From contig NC_047064.1 of the NCBI RefSeq assembly GCF_902459465.1, positions 10,194,476 to 10,258,475 on the forward strand: a stretch of DNA of 64,000 bases. The letters are read 5' to 3'. The stretch comes from Asterias rubens. Taxonomy: Eukaryota; Echinodermata; Asteroidea; Forcipulatida; Asteriidae. The translations under genes were made by a program, and so were the position numbers. The notes below the pieces were generated by a model, which saw only the letters and a list, made by a program, of their open reading frames with translations, was not told the DNA's origin and did no database searches. Shown in pieces: positions 60,801-64,000 of the stretch (positions are counted from its first letter, which is position 1; each line of letters starts with the position of its first letter).

Positions 60801-62622
60801 TTGAAAAGATGTTTTAAAAGTAGAATACAATGATCCACACAAATTTGCCTTGAAATCTCGTGGTTTTCCTTTTATTTTGCGGACTAACACGGTCGGCCAT
60901 TTATGAGAATCAAAAACTGGACTCCCATAAATGGCCGACTGTGTTAGTCGACGAGGTAAAAGAAAAACCGTGCAATTTCGAGGCATGTTTGTGTGGATCA
61001 TTGTATTATACTTTTACAACATCTTTCTACCCATATACATTTAGTAACAAACGGTTACAAACGTTTTTATAGACCAAGTCGTCCGATCCAAGGCAACGTG
61101 TTCCTTTAACCACCGGTTCTTTTCAGAACCAACACTACTCAAAAGAGAAATTCACATGGTGTTTACTGCAAACCTCTCGTAATTATACTTCTACCATGCA
61201 AAGTTTCAAATCAAATCCTATTTCTTGATTAAAAGACACTGGGCACCTTTTGTAATTGTCAAAGACCAGTCTTCTCACTTGGTGTATCTCAACATGTGCA
61301 TTAAATAACAAACCTGTGAAAATTTGAGCTCAATTGGTCGTCGAAGTTGTCGAAATAATGAAAAGAAAAAACACCCTTGTCACACAAAGTTGTGTGCTTT
61401 CAGATGCTTGATTTCGAGACCTCAAAATCTAATCTATTTTTGAGGTCTCAAAATCAGATTCGTGGAAAAAAACTTCTTTCTCGAAAACTACATGACTTCA
61501 GAGGGAGCTGTTTCTCACAAGGTTTTACACTATCAACAGCTCCCCATTACTCGTTTCAAAGTGAGGTTTTATGCTAATAATTATTTTGGGTAATTACCAG
61601 TAGTGTCCACTGCCTTTAAAATATTGATTGTTTTTCCTCTGTTTGAAAAAGATTACATCCAAACATACTTCATCCCATCTCGTCTGAGGAAACTTGACCA
61701 AACCAATGCCGTAGTGATACCCAGTGTGTGGCCCGAGGATTGCGCAATGGCATGTATCAAGAGTCCCAACTGTATGTCCTTTGACTACGGGAGAATCAAT
61801 ATGGAATGTCGACTGAACACTCAGGTATCAAGCGGCGGGCTGGTACCTACTGACAACCTGGATCCTTTTGATTACTATGAGAGAGGTAATAAGGCCCCCC
61901 CCCAAAAAAAAACAGAAACTGTCTGTTTGTACAAAGAATTAAAATAATAATATTAATAATAATGGAGACTTTTACTGTGCCATGTCGTGTCACAAGGTGG
62001 CACTCCTGGCGCAGGAACCCTTACTAAGCTGACATCTAGGAACTGAAACAAACTAAACAGAAGGTGAAAACCGCTTAAGAGATTAATGGATTAATTTGTG
62101 ATCAAGCACACTTTGTACCAGACAACAATCAAATTTAACACGCAAACGACTTATGATTTTTTAGCCTGAGGAAATCTTTCAGGGAGAACACTAGTTTTGA
62201 AAGGCGGCAGGCATTAAAAAATCCCTTGCAAAATTATAATTATTGTTATAATAATATAGCACTAGAAGTTACACATACAAAATCAAATTTAATTAAAACC
62301 TGGACCAGCCATTGTCTGCAAGAAATGAGTGATTTTAATGCACTGTTTTTGTGAGCTTCTGAATTTCTCTACTGCCTAATTCTCTTCTACTCTTCAGATT
62401 TTTCGGCGACTACCGACGCACCACCACCAACCCTCCCATCCTTTTATAACTGCCCATCTGATGACTGGTTGCCCTATGGTGATAGCTGTTACTATGTTCA
62501 GAGCGATAAGACTGATTTCAGCAGTGCACAGACGCAGTGTCAGGCGCGCATGAACAACGCAAACCTCGTCTCAATCGCTAACCTGAATGAGAATAACTTT
62601 GTTCTGAGTGCTATTAATCAAG
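27856..62622 (+). CDS. Multi-C-type-lectin-domain and PAN-domain protein, 5' part of gene (runs off right edge)
   Basis: Exons join in one frame: 27856-27898, 35710-35870, 37133-37245, 38441-38580, 40215-40432, 41381-41463, 42006-42109, 43266-43395, 44833-44915, 45587-45706, 47010-47081, 50241-50273, 51082-51249, 52561-52649, 54912-55068, 57172-57210, 57794-57964, 59264-59380, 59691-59807, 61652-61885, 62398-62622. That totals 2617 nt, at least 872 residues. Order: signal peptide (1-14), CTLD1 (15-152), CTLD2 (153-287), CTLD3 (288-422), linker+CTLD4 (423-571), linker+CTLD5 (572-719), PAN (720-797), CTLD6 start (798-872). It resembles mannose-receptor-like invertebrate lectins, which bind glycans outside the cell in recognition or adhesion. 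The C-terminal end, and so membrane anchoring, is not in the window. Two further exons may exist that were missed. Confidence 0.85.
28431..28799 (+). mobile_element. 'GGACACT' MITE, full length
   Basis: Starts TTAAAGGCAGTGGACACTAT and ends ATAGTGTCCACTGCCTTTAA, a near-perfect terminal inverted repeat of about 25 bp. The interior has the GAGACCTCAAATTC / GAATTTGAGGTCTC hairpin. This is the best-preserved copy in the window. Confidence 0.95.
29392..29775 (-). CDS. Unrecognised 127-codon reading frame
   Basis: The longest minus-strand frame in intron 1 outside known repeats. From an internal methionine it has a hydrophobic run (KFIFVVVVWTIA) followed by a polar NSSNETNSES stretch, which could be a signal peptide with glycosylation sites. 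No family was recognised, no neighbouring exon was found, and a chance frame in AT-rich DNA is the more likely explanation. Confidence 0.15.
   Translation of the reverse strand: MVMFLCIAIFPHHPISNTPNGNLFYTHIKFGGHFFVKNIVGFENCIEIQSMMVTATHKFIFVVVVWTIAQNSSNETNSESRTGPDFNEPIQFLTKNAIVVIKSGSRKIFRLEKSPVYYKSLKLCRKC
29842..31098. other. Intronic interval with no recognisable element
   Basis: No coding or palindromic element identified; contains a run of 16 C at about 30408-30423 and sequence rich in 'TGACCC' and 'GGTCA' near 30330-30400, similar to 34590-34690. Confidence 0.4.
31099..31479 (+). mobile_element. 'GGACACT' MITE, full length but worn
   Basis: Starts TTAAAGCTACAGGACACTTT and ends CAATAGTGTGGAGCGCCTTTAA, with a short local duplication TCTCCATTGC near 31401-31420. 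Confidence 0.85.
32320..32485 (+). mobile_element. 'GGACACT' MITE, 3' half
   Basis: Right half only: 'CTTTCTCGAAAACTACGTTA' through 'AATAGTGTCCACTGCCTTTA'. Confidence 0.8.
32641..33890 (-). mobile_element. Decayed Tc1/mariner-type transposon with long inverted repeats
   Basis: A minus-strand frame of 217 codons (33678-33025) carries Tc1-family landmarks: LFTDETRSC (first catalytic D), VMVWGGIS, INARPHRGR in the region of the second D, and WPASSPDLN. The expected acidic third residue just after SPDLN is replaced (HIPVGL), and an extra residue splits the DNARPH motif, so it is inactive. The N-terminal DNA-binding part is missing. The ends are inverted: ATCAGGGCCCAATTTCAT at 32642 and ATGGAATTGGGCCCTGAT at the right. 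The inverted homology extends about 340 bp inward and includes the start of the reading frame (GAATTCATGGCTAAATGAGC on the left, GCTCATTTAGCCATGAATTC on the right). Confidence 0.85.
33891..35709. other. Intronic interval with no recognisable gene
   Basis: No supported coding sequence. 34590-34690 has alternating GGGTCA/TGACCC motifs; 34700-34760 is T/G-rich; an (AT)n tract lies at 34817-34845. Confidence 0.4.
35710..38580 (+). CDS. CTLD1 exons (lectin gene)
   Basis: Three exons (35710-35870, 37133-37245, 38441-38580) with phases 1-0, 0-2 and 2-1 encode one complete long-form C-type lectin domain with six cysteines. Landmarks are CGGSWLQYGDQCYLP, YWMGLYDR (the WIGL position), WVDGS, GEPNDD (EPN, mannose-type calcium ligand set), GEWNDNNC (WND) and FVCSRS. 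All predicted calcium-site-2 ligands are present, so this domain is expected to bind sugar in a calcium-dependent way. Confidence 0.92.
36144..36279. mobile_element. Palindromic MITE (CCGTATGGCGCCACCAC)
   Basis: TTTCCGTATGGCGCCACCAC at the left and GTGGTGGCGCCATACGGAAA at the right form perfect arms extending into TTTTTCA/TGAAAAA, around a 65-bp AT-rich loop. CAATTATAG occurs on both outer sides (about 36131 and 36284). Confidence 0.9.
36289..36424. repeat. Interstitial telomeric (TTAGGG)n block inside inverted flanks
   Basis: About twelve TTAGGG units (36308-36394) with a few imperfect ones and a TACTTTTT interruption. The block is flanked by ATAGAATACAGGG on the left and CCCTGTATTCTAT on the right, exact complements of each other. 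Confidence 0.9.
36760..36910 (+). pseudogene. LINE-like reverse transcriptase end fragment
   Basis: A frame over 36802-36900 gives FIPRKMKLWNNLRQSL and later HQIFKSNYI. This matches the general pattern at the end of LINE polymerases (fPRxxxxWNsLP...FKxxL). A frameshifted upstream stretch reads NQFKIPSISSTNLRT. Only a small piece survives. Confidence 0.4.
37301..37782 (+). mobile_element. 'GGACACT' MITE with a nested LINE/SINE tail
   Basis: Starts TAAGCAGTGGACACTTTTGG and ends AATAGTGTCCATTGCCTTTA. About 37661-37740 interrupts it with AAGTGCTTTGAGCCACCC, AGTGCTATATAAACTC and an (ATT)n tail, typical of the 3' end of a CR1/L2-like element or the SINE that uses it. The MITE begins 55 bp after the exon ending at 37245. 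Confidence 0.88.
38599..38878 (+). mobile_element. 'GGACACT' MITE, truncated, 18 bp after an exon
   Basis: Starts TTTAAAGGCAATGGACACC just downstream of the donor at 38581 and fades after 'GCTCATTACCAAGTTTATAA'; the right terminal repeat is missing. Confidence 0.8.
39162..39410. mobile_element. Palindromic element, copy 1 (AACTAGTGGTTT family)
   Basis: GGTTTTCAACTAGTGG opposite CCACTAGTTGAAAACC, with GGCCTGGCTCTTGATAA opposite the matching inner arm; ends GGGAATCAATGTGTGG and ACACTTTGATTCCC. A tail with 'CATCATCACTTTTTGGTCAA' follows. A second copy in the same orientation is at 52663-52897. Confidence 0.88.
39411..40214. other. Intronic interval with low-complexity C tracts
   Basis: Two near-identical poly(C)-AAATTTAATCTTTGCCC units at 39797-39850 and sequence with a duplicated 'ACCAATAGGA' motif (39990, 40115). 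No gene. Confidence 0.4.
40215..42109 (+). CDS. CTLD2 exons (lectin gene)
   Basis: Exons 40215-40432, 41381-41463 and 42006-42109 (phases 1-0, 0-2, 2-1) encode a six-cysteine CTLD: INCDESAGWRIYNGKCYLW, YYIGLTDK, YQWIDG, SEPNNQ, GNCARV, KECSEGGAFFC. EPN is kept, but the WND position reads WAV, so a key calcium ligand (the asparagine/aspartate of WND) is absent. Calcium-dependent sugar binding is therefore doubtful. The first exon holds both CTLD1's first and second exon equivalents, so an intron present in CTLD1 is absent here. Confidence 0.92.
40450..40800 (-). mobile_element. tRNA-derived SINE or LINE-tail repeat, reverse orientation
   Basis: On the reverse strand, 'AAGAGCACCAGACTAAAAC' and 'GTGGGTTCAAGTCCCAG' are A- and B-box-like elements of a leucine-type tRNA head at 40735-40795. 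The body (40460-40730) runs to an ATTATT-rich end at about 40450. A related B-box region lies at about 50570-50640. Confidence 0.55.
41177..41322. mobile_element. MITE with GGCCCTTTTCGAAAC ends
   Basis: GGCCCTTTTCGAAACGACG at the left and CGTGGTTTCAAAAAGGGCCC at the right are inverted; the interior is non-palindromic with AGGCTT/AAGCCT motifs. Confidence 0.75.
42203..42669 (+). mobile_element. 'GGACACT' MITE with a nested palindromic MITE
   Basis: Outer element starts TTAAAGACACCGGACACTGT and ends AGCGTCCAGTGCCTTTAA. It is split at 42486-42630 by a full copy of the GGGTAAAT palindrome (GGGAGACTTTCTGGGACG ... TTGGAAAGTCTCC), the same element as 26757-26898 in opposite orientation. The nesting shows that the GGGTAAAT element moved after the outer one. 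Confidence 0.92.
43266..47081 (+). CDS. CTLD3 exons (lectin gene)
   Basis: Four exons, 43266-43395, 44833-44915, 45587-45706 and 47010-47081 (phases 1-2, 2-1, 1-1, 1-1). They encode a six-cysteine CTLD: GTCAPGWSYNNGQCYQM, VYIGIS, LKWVQSTGS, TGEPTL, NDCGSI, GQWMAKDC, FICKIQA. EPN is replaced by EPT and WND by WMA, so the calcium/sugar site looks lost. The intron positions differ from those of CTLD1 and CTLD2. Confidence 0.9.
43518..43745 (+). mobile_element. tRNA-derived SINE
   Basis: 'CTCGGTAGTCTAGTTGGTAA' (A box) and 'GGGTTCGAATCCCACACGAG' (B box with paired T-arm and acceptor-like ends) form a tRNA-like head at 43518-43590. A ~150-bp unrelated body follows. No usable anticodon arm is evident, so a SINE is preferred over a tRNA gene. 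Confidence 0.65.
44339..44720 (+). mobile_element. 'GGACACT' MITE, full length
   Basis: Starts TTTAAAGACACTGGACACTA and ends CAATAGTTTCCGCTACCTCTTAA in worn form, with the GAGACCTCAAATTC interior hairpin. Confidence 0.88.
45755..46256. mobile_element. 0.5-kb foldback element with GTGGCGGTTTC ends
   Basis: GTGTGGCGGTTTCAGTCTTC at the left and GAAAGTTGAAACCGCCACAC at the right. The left side contains two tandem copies of 'GTTCAGTTTTCCGGGTGACG' (about 45787 and 45853), and the right arm has TCGGAAAACTGAACACGG. A half copy lies just upstream of the transporter gene. Confidence 0.88.
47100..47440. mobile_element. Two converging copies of a tRNA-like SINE body
   Basis: 'TAATCCCTGGCTACACATCA', 'CCTCAAAACAAAGATATTGA' and 'GGGCTAGATGGCTCCGTTG' match the element at 54620-54800. 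47335-47420 has the reverse body ('TTTGTTCGGGGGTGCCAGTC'). Confidence 0.55.
47441..48806. other. Intronic interval with no recognisable element
   Basis: Nothing identified apart from a short hairpin at about 48376-48431, CCATTCGTGGGTACGAATGG followed by CCATTCATACCCACGAATGG. Confidence 0.4.
48807..48985. mobile_element. Palindromic MITE with AGCCCGGGTCATACTTCCTG ends
   Basis: AGCCCGGGTCATACTTCCTG at the left and CAGGAAGTATGAACCGGGCT at the right; inner arms GCGAAGCGAATTTG / AGATTCGCTTCGC and GGGACGTCAC / GTGACGTCC. It also opens a 96-codon artefactual frame. Confidence 0.92.
49305..49905 (+). pseudogene. LINE 3' end with reverse transcriptase C-terminus
   Basis: The frame at 49308-49620 contains ITPILQSLHWLPVSQRI, FKALHNLAPSYIQDLV, TLRSTSLNLL and YGGRAFSIAAPKA, the standard end of a CR1/L2/Jockey-type LINE polymerase. 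The frame breaks soon after. The 3' UTR ends GGCGCTTTATAAATATC followed by an (ATT)n tail at 49880-49899. This is a 5'-truncated insertion in the plus orientation, sharing its tail type with 37661-37740. Confidence 0.85.
50241..55068 (+). CDS. Linker and CTLD4 exons (lectin gene)
   Basis: A 33-nt linker exon (50241-50273, GAAVTSVPPNM) precedes 51082-51249, 52561-52649 and 54912-55068 (phases 1-1, 1-0, 0-1). The domain reads GRCDPGWDLNGDSCYYF, HWIGLHDT, FRWTDGST, SGEPNN, EDCVHL, VWNDINC, FICKKP. Both EPN and WND are intact, so this is a predicted calcium-dependent, mannose-type sugar-binding domain. The donor at 51250 (GTATTT) is weak and abuts a MITE. Confidence 0.92.
51257..51550. mobile_element. 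MITE with 8-bp target duplication at a splice donor
   Basis: The ends are CATAGAGTTATATACAAG and its near complement ending TATATAACTCTATG; the inverted homology extends through AACTAGAGGGCGCAC. GGTATTTA stands immediately before (51249-51256) and after (51551-51558) the element. An 8-bp duplication is typical of hAT-type insertions. The interior contains two AAAATGGCCGC motifs. Confidence 0.93.
52005..52428. mobile_element. Divergent MITE, GCCATTGGACCCTTTCGG type
   Basis: Starts TAAAGCCATTGGACCCTTTC and ends AAAGGGTCCACCCCCAATGGC. The interior near 52290-52350 resembles the 'GGACACT' family ('TTTTCTCGCGACTCCGATGA'). It contains a ~60-bp direct repeat, 'TTATTCCATAAAATGCTTTA' at 52102 and 52159. 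Confidence 0.7.
52663..52897. mobile_element. Palindromic element, copy 2 (AACTAGTGGTTT family), 13 bp after an exon
   Basis: GGAATCAATGTGTGGTGAAG through 'AAACCACTAGTTGAAAACCG' and the same tail as the copy at 39162-39410. It starts directly behind the donor at 52650. Confidence 0.88.
53460..53770 (-). pseudogene. LINE 3' end, reverse orientation
   Basis: On the minus strand, SWEDRSFSSVAPRIWNSLPLNL followed after a stop by a frame with FKSLLKTYL is a LINE polymerase C-terminus. The 3' UTR then gives GCGCCTTGAACACC and an ATTATTATTG tail near 53465-53480. It is truncated at its 5' end. Confidence 0.75.
53795..53990 (-). mobile_element. tRNA-like SINE, reverse orientation
   Basis: Reverse complement contains GGGCTAGATAGCTCAGCTC (A box) and GTTGGTTCACATCC (B box), followed by the 'GACTGGCAACTCC' body, matching the copy at 54620-54800. 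Confidence 0.65.
53974..54117. mobile_element. Palindromic element (GTCCATGGTGTTTTGTACAC)
   Basis: CCATGGTGTTTTGTACACCC opposite GGGTGTACAAAACGCCATGG, inside ACAATTATTGCACGCTGTGA / TCACAGCATGCAACAATTGT. Confidence 0.85.
54536..54800 (+). mobile_element. tRNA-like SINE, plus orientation, with a partial second copy
   Basis: GGGCTAGATAGCTCAGTTGG at 54716 and GGTTATTGGTTCGACACCCA at 54761 give A- and B-box spacing like a tRNA. The body precedes it ('CCTGGCTACACGGCAG'). 54536-54600 is a worn second head. Confidence 0.65.
55121..55495 (-). mobile_element. 'GGACACT' MITE, full length
   Basis: Starts TTAAAGACACTGGACACTAT and ends ACCAACAGTGTCC in reverse family orientation; begins 53 bp after the exon ending at 55068. 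It runs directly into the next repeat. Confidence 0.9.
55490..55795. mobile_element. Degenerate MITE-like repeat (second copy)
   Basis: GTCCAAAAAGGATTGGGGTA at the left, 'AATTTCTCAAAAACCACTGC' and 'CATCATTATCTTCAAACTGT' inside, as at 12260-12580 and, in part, 50690-50830. Confidence 0.5.
56303..56900 (+). mobile_element. 'GGACACT' MITE with a nested TGGACCCTTCCCATG element
   Basis: Outer ends TTTAAAGGCACTGTACAC and GTGTACCCTCCCTTTAA. The inserted element (56513-56737) has inverted ends AATGGACCCTTCCCATGAAA and TTTCATGGGAAGGGTCTATT, and contains CAATTCGTGCACTAAGC-like sequence and GACGCGCAATCGCGTC. Confidence 0.9.
57172..59807 (+). CDS. Linker and CTLD5 exons (lectin gene)
   Basis: A 39-nt linker exon (57172-57210, GNDVNTPAPTAP, Pro/Thr-rich) is followed by 57794-57964, 59264-59380 and 59691-59807, all phase 1-1. 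The domain reads RKCGLGWEYESSGDRCYSF, LWIGASDL, FRWTDGS, GEPNND, ENCCDF, KWNDNKC, YACKQI. EPN and WND are intact. There is a seventh cysteine beside the conserved one (ENCC), which could form an extra or intermolecular disulfide. Intron 2 of the domain falls just before EPN. Confidence 0.92.
57590..57665 (-). mobile_element. tRNA-like SINE head, reverse orientation
   Basis: Reverse complement GGGCTAGCTTAGTGGTCTAG (A box) and GAGGTTTGAATTTGACC (degenerate B box). Confidence 0.5.
58292..58780. mobile_element. 0.5-kb inverted-repeat element (AATAAAGGATGATC ends)
   Basis: CAAATAAAGGATGATCCC at the left and TGAGATCATCCTTTATTGG at the right; inner 'AAAACCATTTTACTCTC' is partly complemented by the right interior. 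Contains GGTGTGGACACAG / CCACACCAAATAG near 58517 and 58570. Confidence 0.75.
59870..60620. other. Intronic interval, probable LINE 3' UTR remains
   Basis: 60050-60345 has the 'TGTCTGTCCTTAGGTTAAGG' type sequence and an AATAAATGTTAATGTTAATT end, similar in style to 53100-53400. No reading frame was recognised. Confidence 0.35.
60721..61109. mobile_element. Palindromic element with TTAAAGGAACACATTGCC ends
   Basis: A ~390-bp hairpin: AAAGGAACACATTGCCTTGG at the left and CCAAGGCAACGTGTTCCTTT at the right; inner arms GACTAACACGGTCGGCCATT / AATGGCCGACTGTGTTAGTC meet near the middle. A half copy is in transporter intron 2. Confidence 0.95.
61229..61619 (+). mobile_element. 'GGACACT' MITE, 32 bp before the PAN exon
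   Basis: Starts TTAAAAGACACTGGGCACCT and ends AGTAGTGTCCACTGCCTTTA; the interior GAGACCTCAAAATC hairpin is intact. Confidence 0.92.
61652..61885 (+). CDS. PAN/apple-like domain exon (lectin gene)
   Basis: A single 234-nt exon, phase 1-1, encodes 78 residues between CTLD5 and CTLD6. The cysteine pattern DCAMACIKSPNCMSFDY ... ECRL is the core of PAN/apple domains (C-x3-C-x5-C-x-S-F ... C-x-L), which bind proteins or carbohydrates in extracellular proteins. The start FIPSRLRKLDQ fits the first strand. The acceptor is unusual: the upstream tract is short (TTTGAAAAAG), because a MITE ends 32 bp before it. A weak acceptor predicts that this exon might be skipped, which would keep the frame because both ends are phase 1. 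Confidence 0.85.
62398..62622 (+). CDS. CTLD6, first exon (lectin gene; continues off the window)
   Basis: Phase 1-1 exon with a Pro/Thr linker (TTDAPPPTLPS) then YNCPSDDWLPYGDSCYYV and TQCQARM, NLVSIANLNENNFV, the N-terminal half of a CTLD. The exons with the WIGL, EPN and WND positions would lie beyond position 64000, after the minisatellite. The linker is encoded in the same exon as the domain, unlike the separate linker exons of CTLD4 and CTLD5. Confidence 0.88.
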
Positions 62623-62667
62623 GTACTATAGTTAACAGAATTCTTTTTCCTTTTTTTTTTTCTTGTC

Positions 62668-62889
62668 TTTATAGACAAAAGACCGATCCTTTAAGCTCCG
62701 CGCCTTTGCGTATTGACCAATCACAACCCATTGCGCAACCAAAAGCCCGACAAAATAAAGTCCAACAGGCGTGCGCGTAGGTTTGCAAGCCTGCGCGGCA
62801 GAGTTGTGCAAAATGGCATTGGAGAGGCTCCATGTCCTTGCTCATACATGTGCCTTGGGCGGAGCTTAATTGATCGGTCTATAATATAG
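62668..62889. mobile_element. MITE with AGACCGATC ends
   Basis: ATAGACAAAAGACCGATCCT and AAGCTCCGCGCC at the left, GGGCGGAGCTTAATTGATCGGTCTATA at the right as the complement (shown in part). The arms are imperfect; the centre has CAGGCGTGCGCGTAGGTTTG / CAAGCCTGCGCGG. Confidence 0.78.
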
Positions 62890-62999
62890 GATTTCAACAG
62901 AAAAACAGTCATGTTTAAAAGCGGTCTTATATTGGTCTAAATTAACCAACCACACCATTTCTGAAGAGTTGTAATGATGGTAATTTCCTTCATGTCTAG

Positions 63000-64000
63000 T
63001 TTTTATGTTATAAATCATTTACTCACCCCACCCATCTCACACCACCTACTCGAACCACACCTAGCTCAACCTATCCCATCTAGCCCAACCCCAACCAGCC
63101 TTAGGCCTACCCATCCTATCTGGCTCAACCTATCCCAACCCACCCATCCAACACATCTGAGCCCACTTTCCCAACCCATCTAGCCCAACCCATCCCAACC
63201 CCGACCCACCAACCCATTCCAACCCATTCCATCCCTACCACTACTCATCCCATCTGGCCCCACCTATCGTATGGCCCCCCTTCATCCCAACCAGTCTTAT
63301 CTAGCCAACCCATCTCAATCCTAACCCAACCCAACCAGCCCAACCCATCCAATCTAGCCCAACTCATGCCAAGCAATTCCATCCCATCTATCCCAGCCTA
63401 CCCCATCTAGCCCAATTAGGCAGCCCAACCCATCCAATCTCCCCAACCCATCCCAACTAATTGCGCCCCACCACCTCTGCTAAATTCATCCCGTATGACC
63501 CTTTCCATCCCAACCAGTCTTATCTAGCCAACCCATCTCAATCCCAACCAGGCCAACCCATCCAATCTATCCCAACCCATCCCAACCTATTGTGCCCCAC
63601 CACCTCTGCTATTCATCCCGTATGACCCCTTCCATCCCAACCAGTCTTATCTAGCCAACCCATCTCAATCCCAACCAGGCCAACCCATCCAATCTATCCC
63701 AACCCATCCCAACCTTTTGCACCCCACCACCTCTGCTAAATTCATCCTGTTCGACCCCTTCCATCCCAACCAGTCTTATCTAGCCAACCCATCTCAATCC
63801 CAACCAGGCCAACCCATCCAATCTATCCCAACCCATCCCAACCTATTGTGCCCCACCACCTCTGCTATTCATCCCGTATGACCCCTTCCATCCCAACCAG
63901 TCTTATCTAGCCAACCCATCTCAATCCCAACCAGGCCAACCCATCCAATCTATCCCAACCCATCCCAACCTATTGCCCCAACCAGCCTCTCCCTAATCCA
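63000..64000 (+). repeat. Minisatellite of ~127-bp units made of CCCAACCCATC motifs
   Basis: CAACCAGTCTTATCTAGCC starts at 63511, 63638, 63767 and 63894 (127, 129 and 127 bp apart), and a related copy at about 63289. Each unit is a higher-order arrangement of degenerate YCCCAACC-type pentamers to decamers. The left part (63020-63290) has only the short motifs. The array is strongly strand-biased (C-rich, almost no G) and reaches the window edge. Confidence 0.93.

Overview
This is eukaryotic genomic DNA: AT-rich, intron-rich, with short exons bounded by GT/AG, and introns and intergenic DNA packed with palindromic MITEs, LINE 3' tails, tRNA-derived SINEs and satellites. The family of ~370-bp MITEs beginning TTAAAGGCAGTGGACACT, TTAGGG-type telomeric repeats, and a large multi-CTLD lectin gene together suggest a marine invertebrate deuterostome, most likely an echinoderm and probably a sea star. 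The species assignment is an inference from repeat style and gene content.

Layout. 1-4.1 kb is a three-copy tandem array of a ~1.6-1.9 kb unit. Inside it a ~130-bp subrepeat carries a palindromic double ETS-type site (ACTTCCGG-n5-CCGGAAGT). 4.1-6.4 kb has no recognisable gene but holds a ~200-bp tandem repeat. 6.4-11.1 kb is a second complex block of the same repeat family, with hairpins, a 112-bp tandem repeat and seven 53-bp hairpin units, followed by a 37-bp minisatellite (11.3-11.9 kb). 12-19 kb holds palindromic elements, a 1.6-kb long-terminal-inverted-repeat element with YY1-like palindromes, one orphan coding-like segment (14107-14436) and a cluster of TAAT-type motifs.

19.35-25.63 kb is a complete four-exon, plus-strand gene for a 421-residue MFS transporter of the monocarboxylate transporter (SLC16) family. 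Its 4.1-kb third intron contains an inverted copy of the 6.4-11.1 kb repeat complex.

From a signal-peptide exon at about 27.86 kb to beyond the right edge runs one large plus-strand gene. It encodes a secreted or membrane-anchored protein with tandem C-type lectin domains: signal peptide, CTLD1 to CTLD5, a PAN/apple-type domain, and the first half of CTLD6. At least 872 residues are encoded in the window. Twenty-three exons join in frame, and every domain module begins and ends in phase 1, the pattern expected of shuffled extracellular modules. CTLD1, 4 and 5 keep the EPN and WND calcium/sugar motifs; CTLD2 and CTLD3 have lost one or both. The lectin introns hold a decayed Tc1-like transposon, LINE and SINE fragments, an interstitial telomeric block and about twenty MITEs, several within 10-55 bp of splice sites. 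One MITE insertion has duplicated a 5' splice site. The last kilobase is a ~127-bp minisatellite.

The two genes have no visible functional link. All gene models come from reading frames, splice-site consensus and motif recognition by eye; no database search was run.
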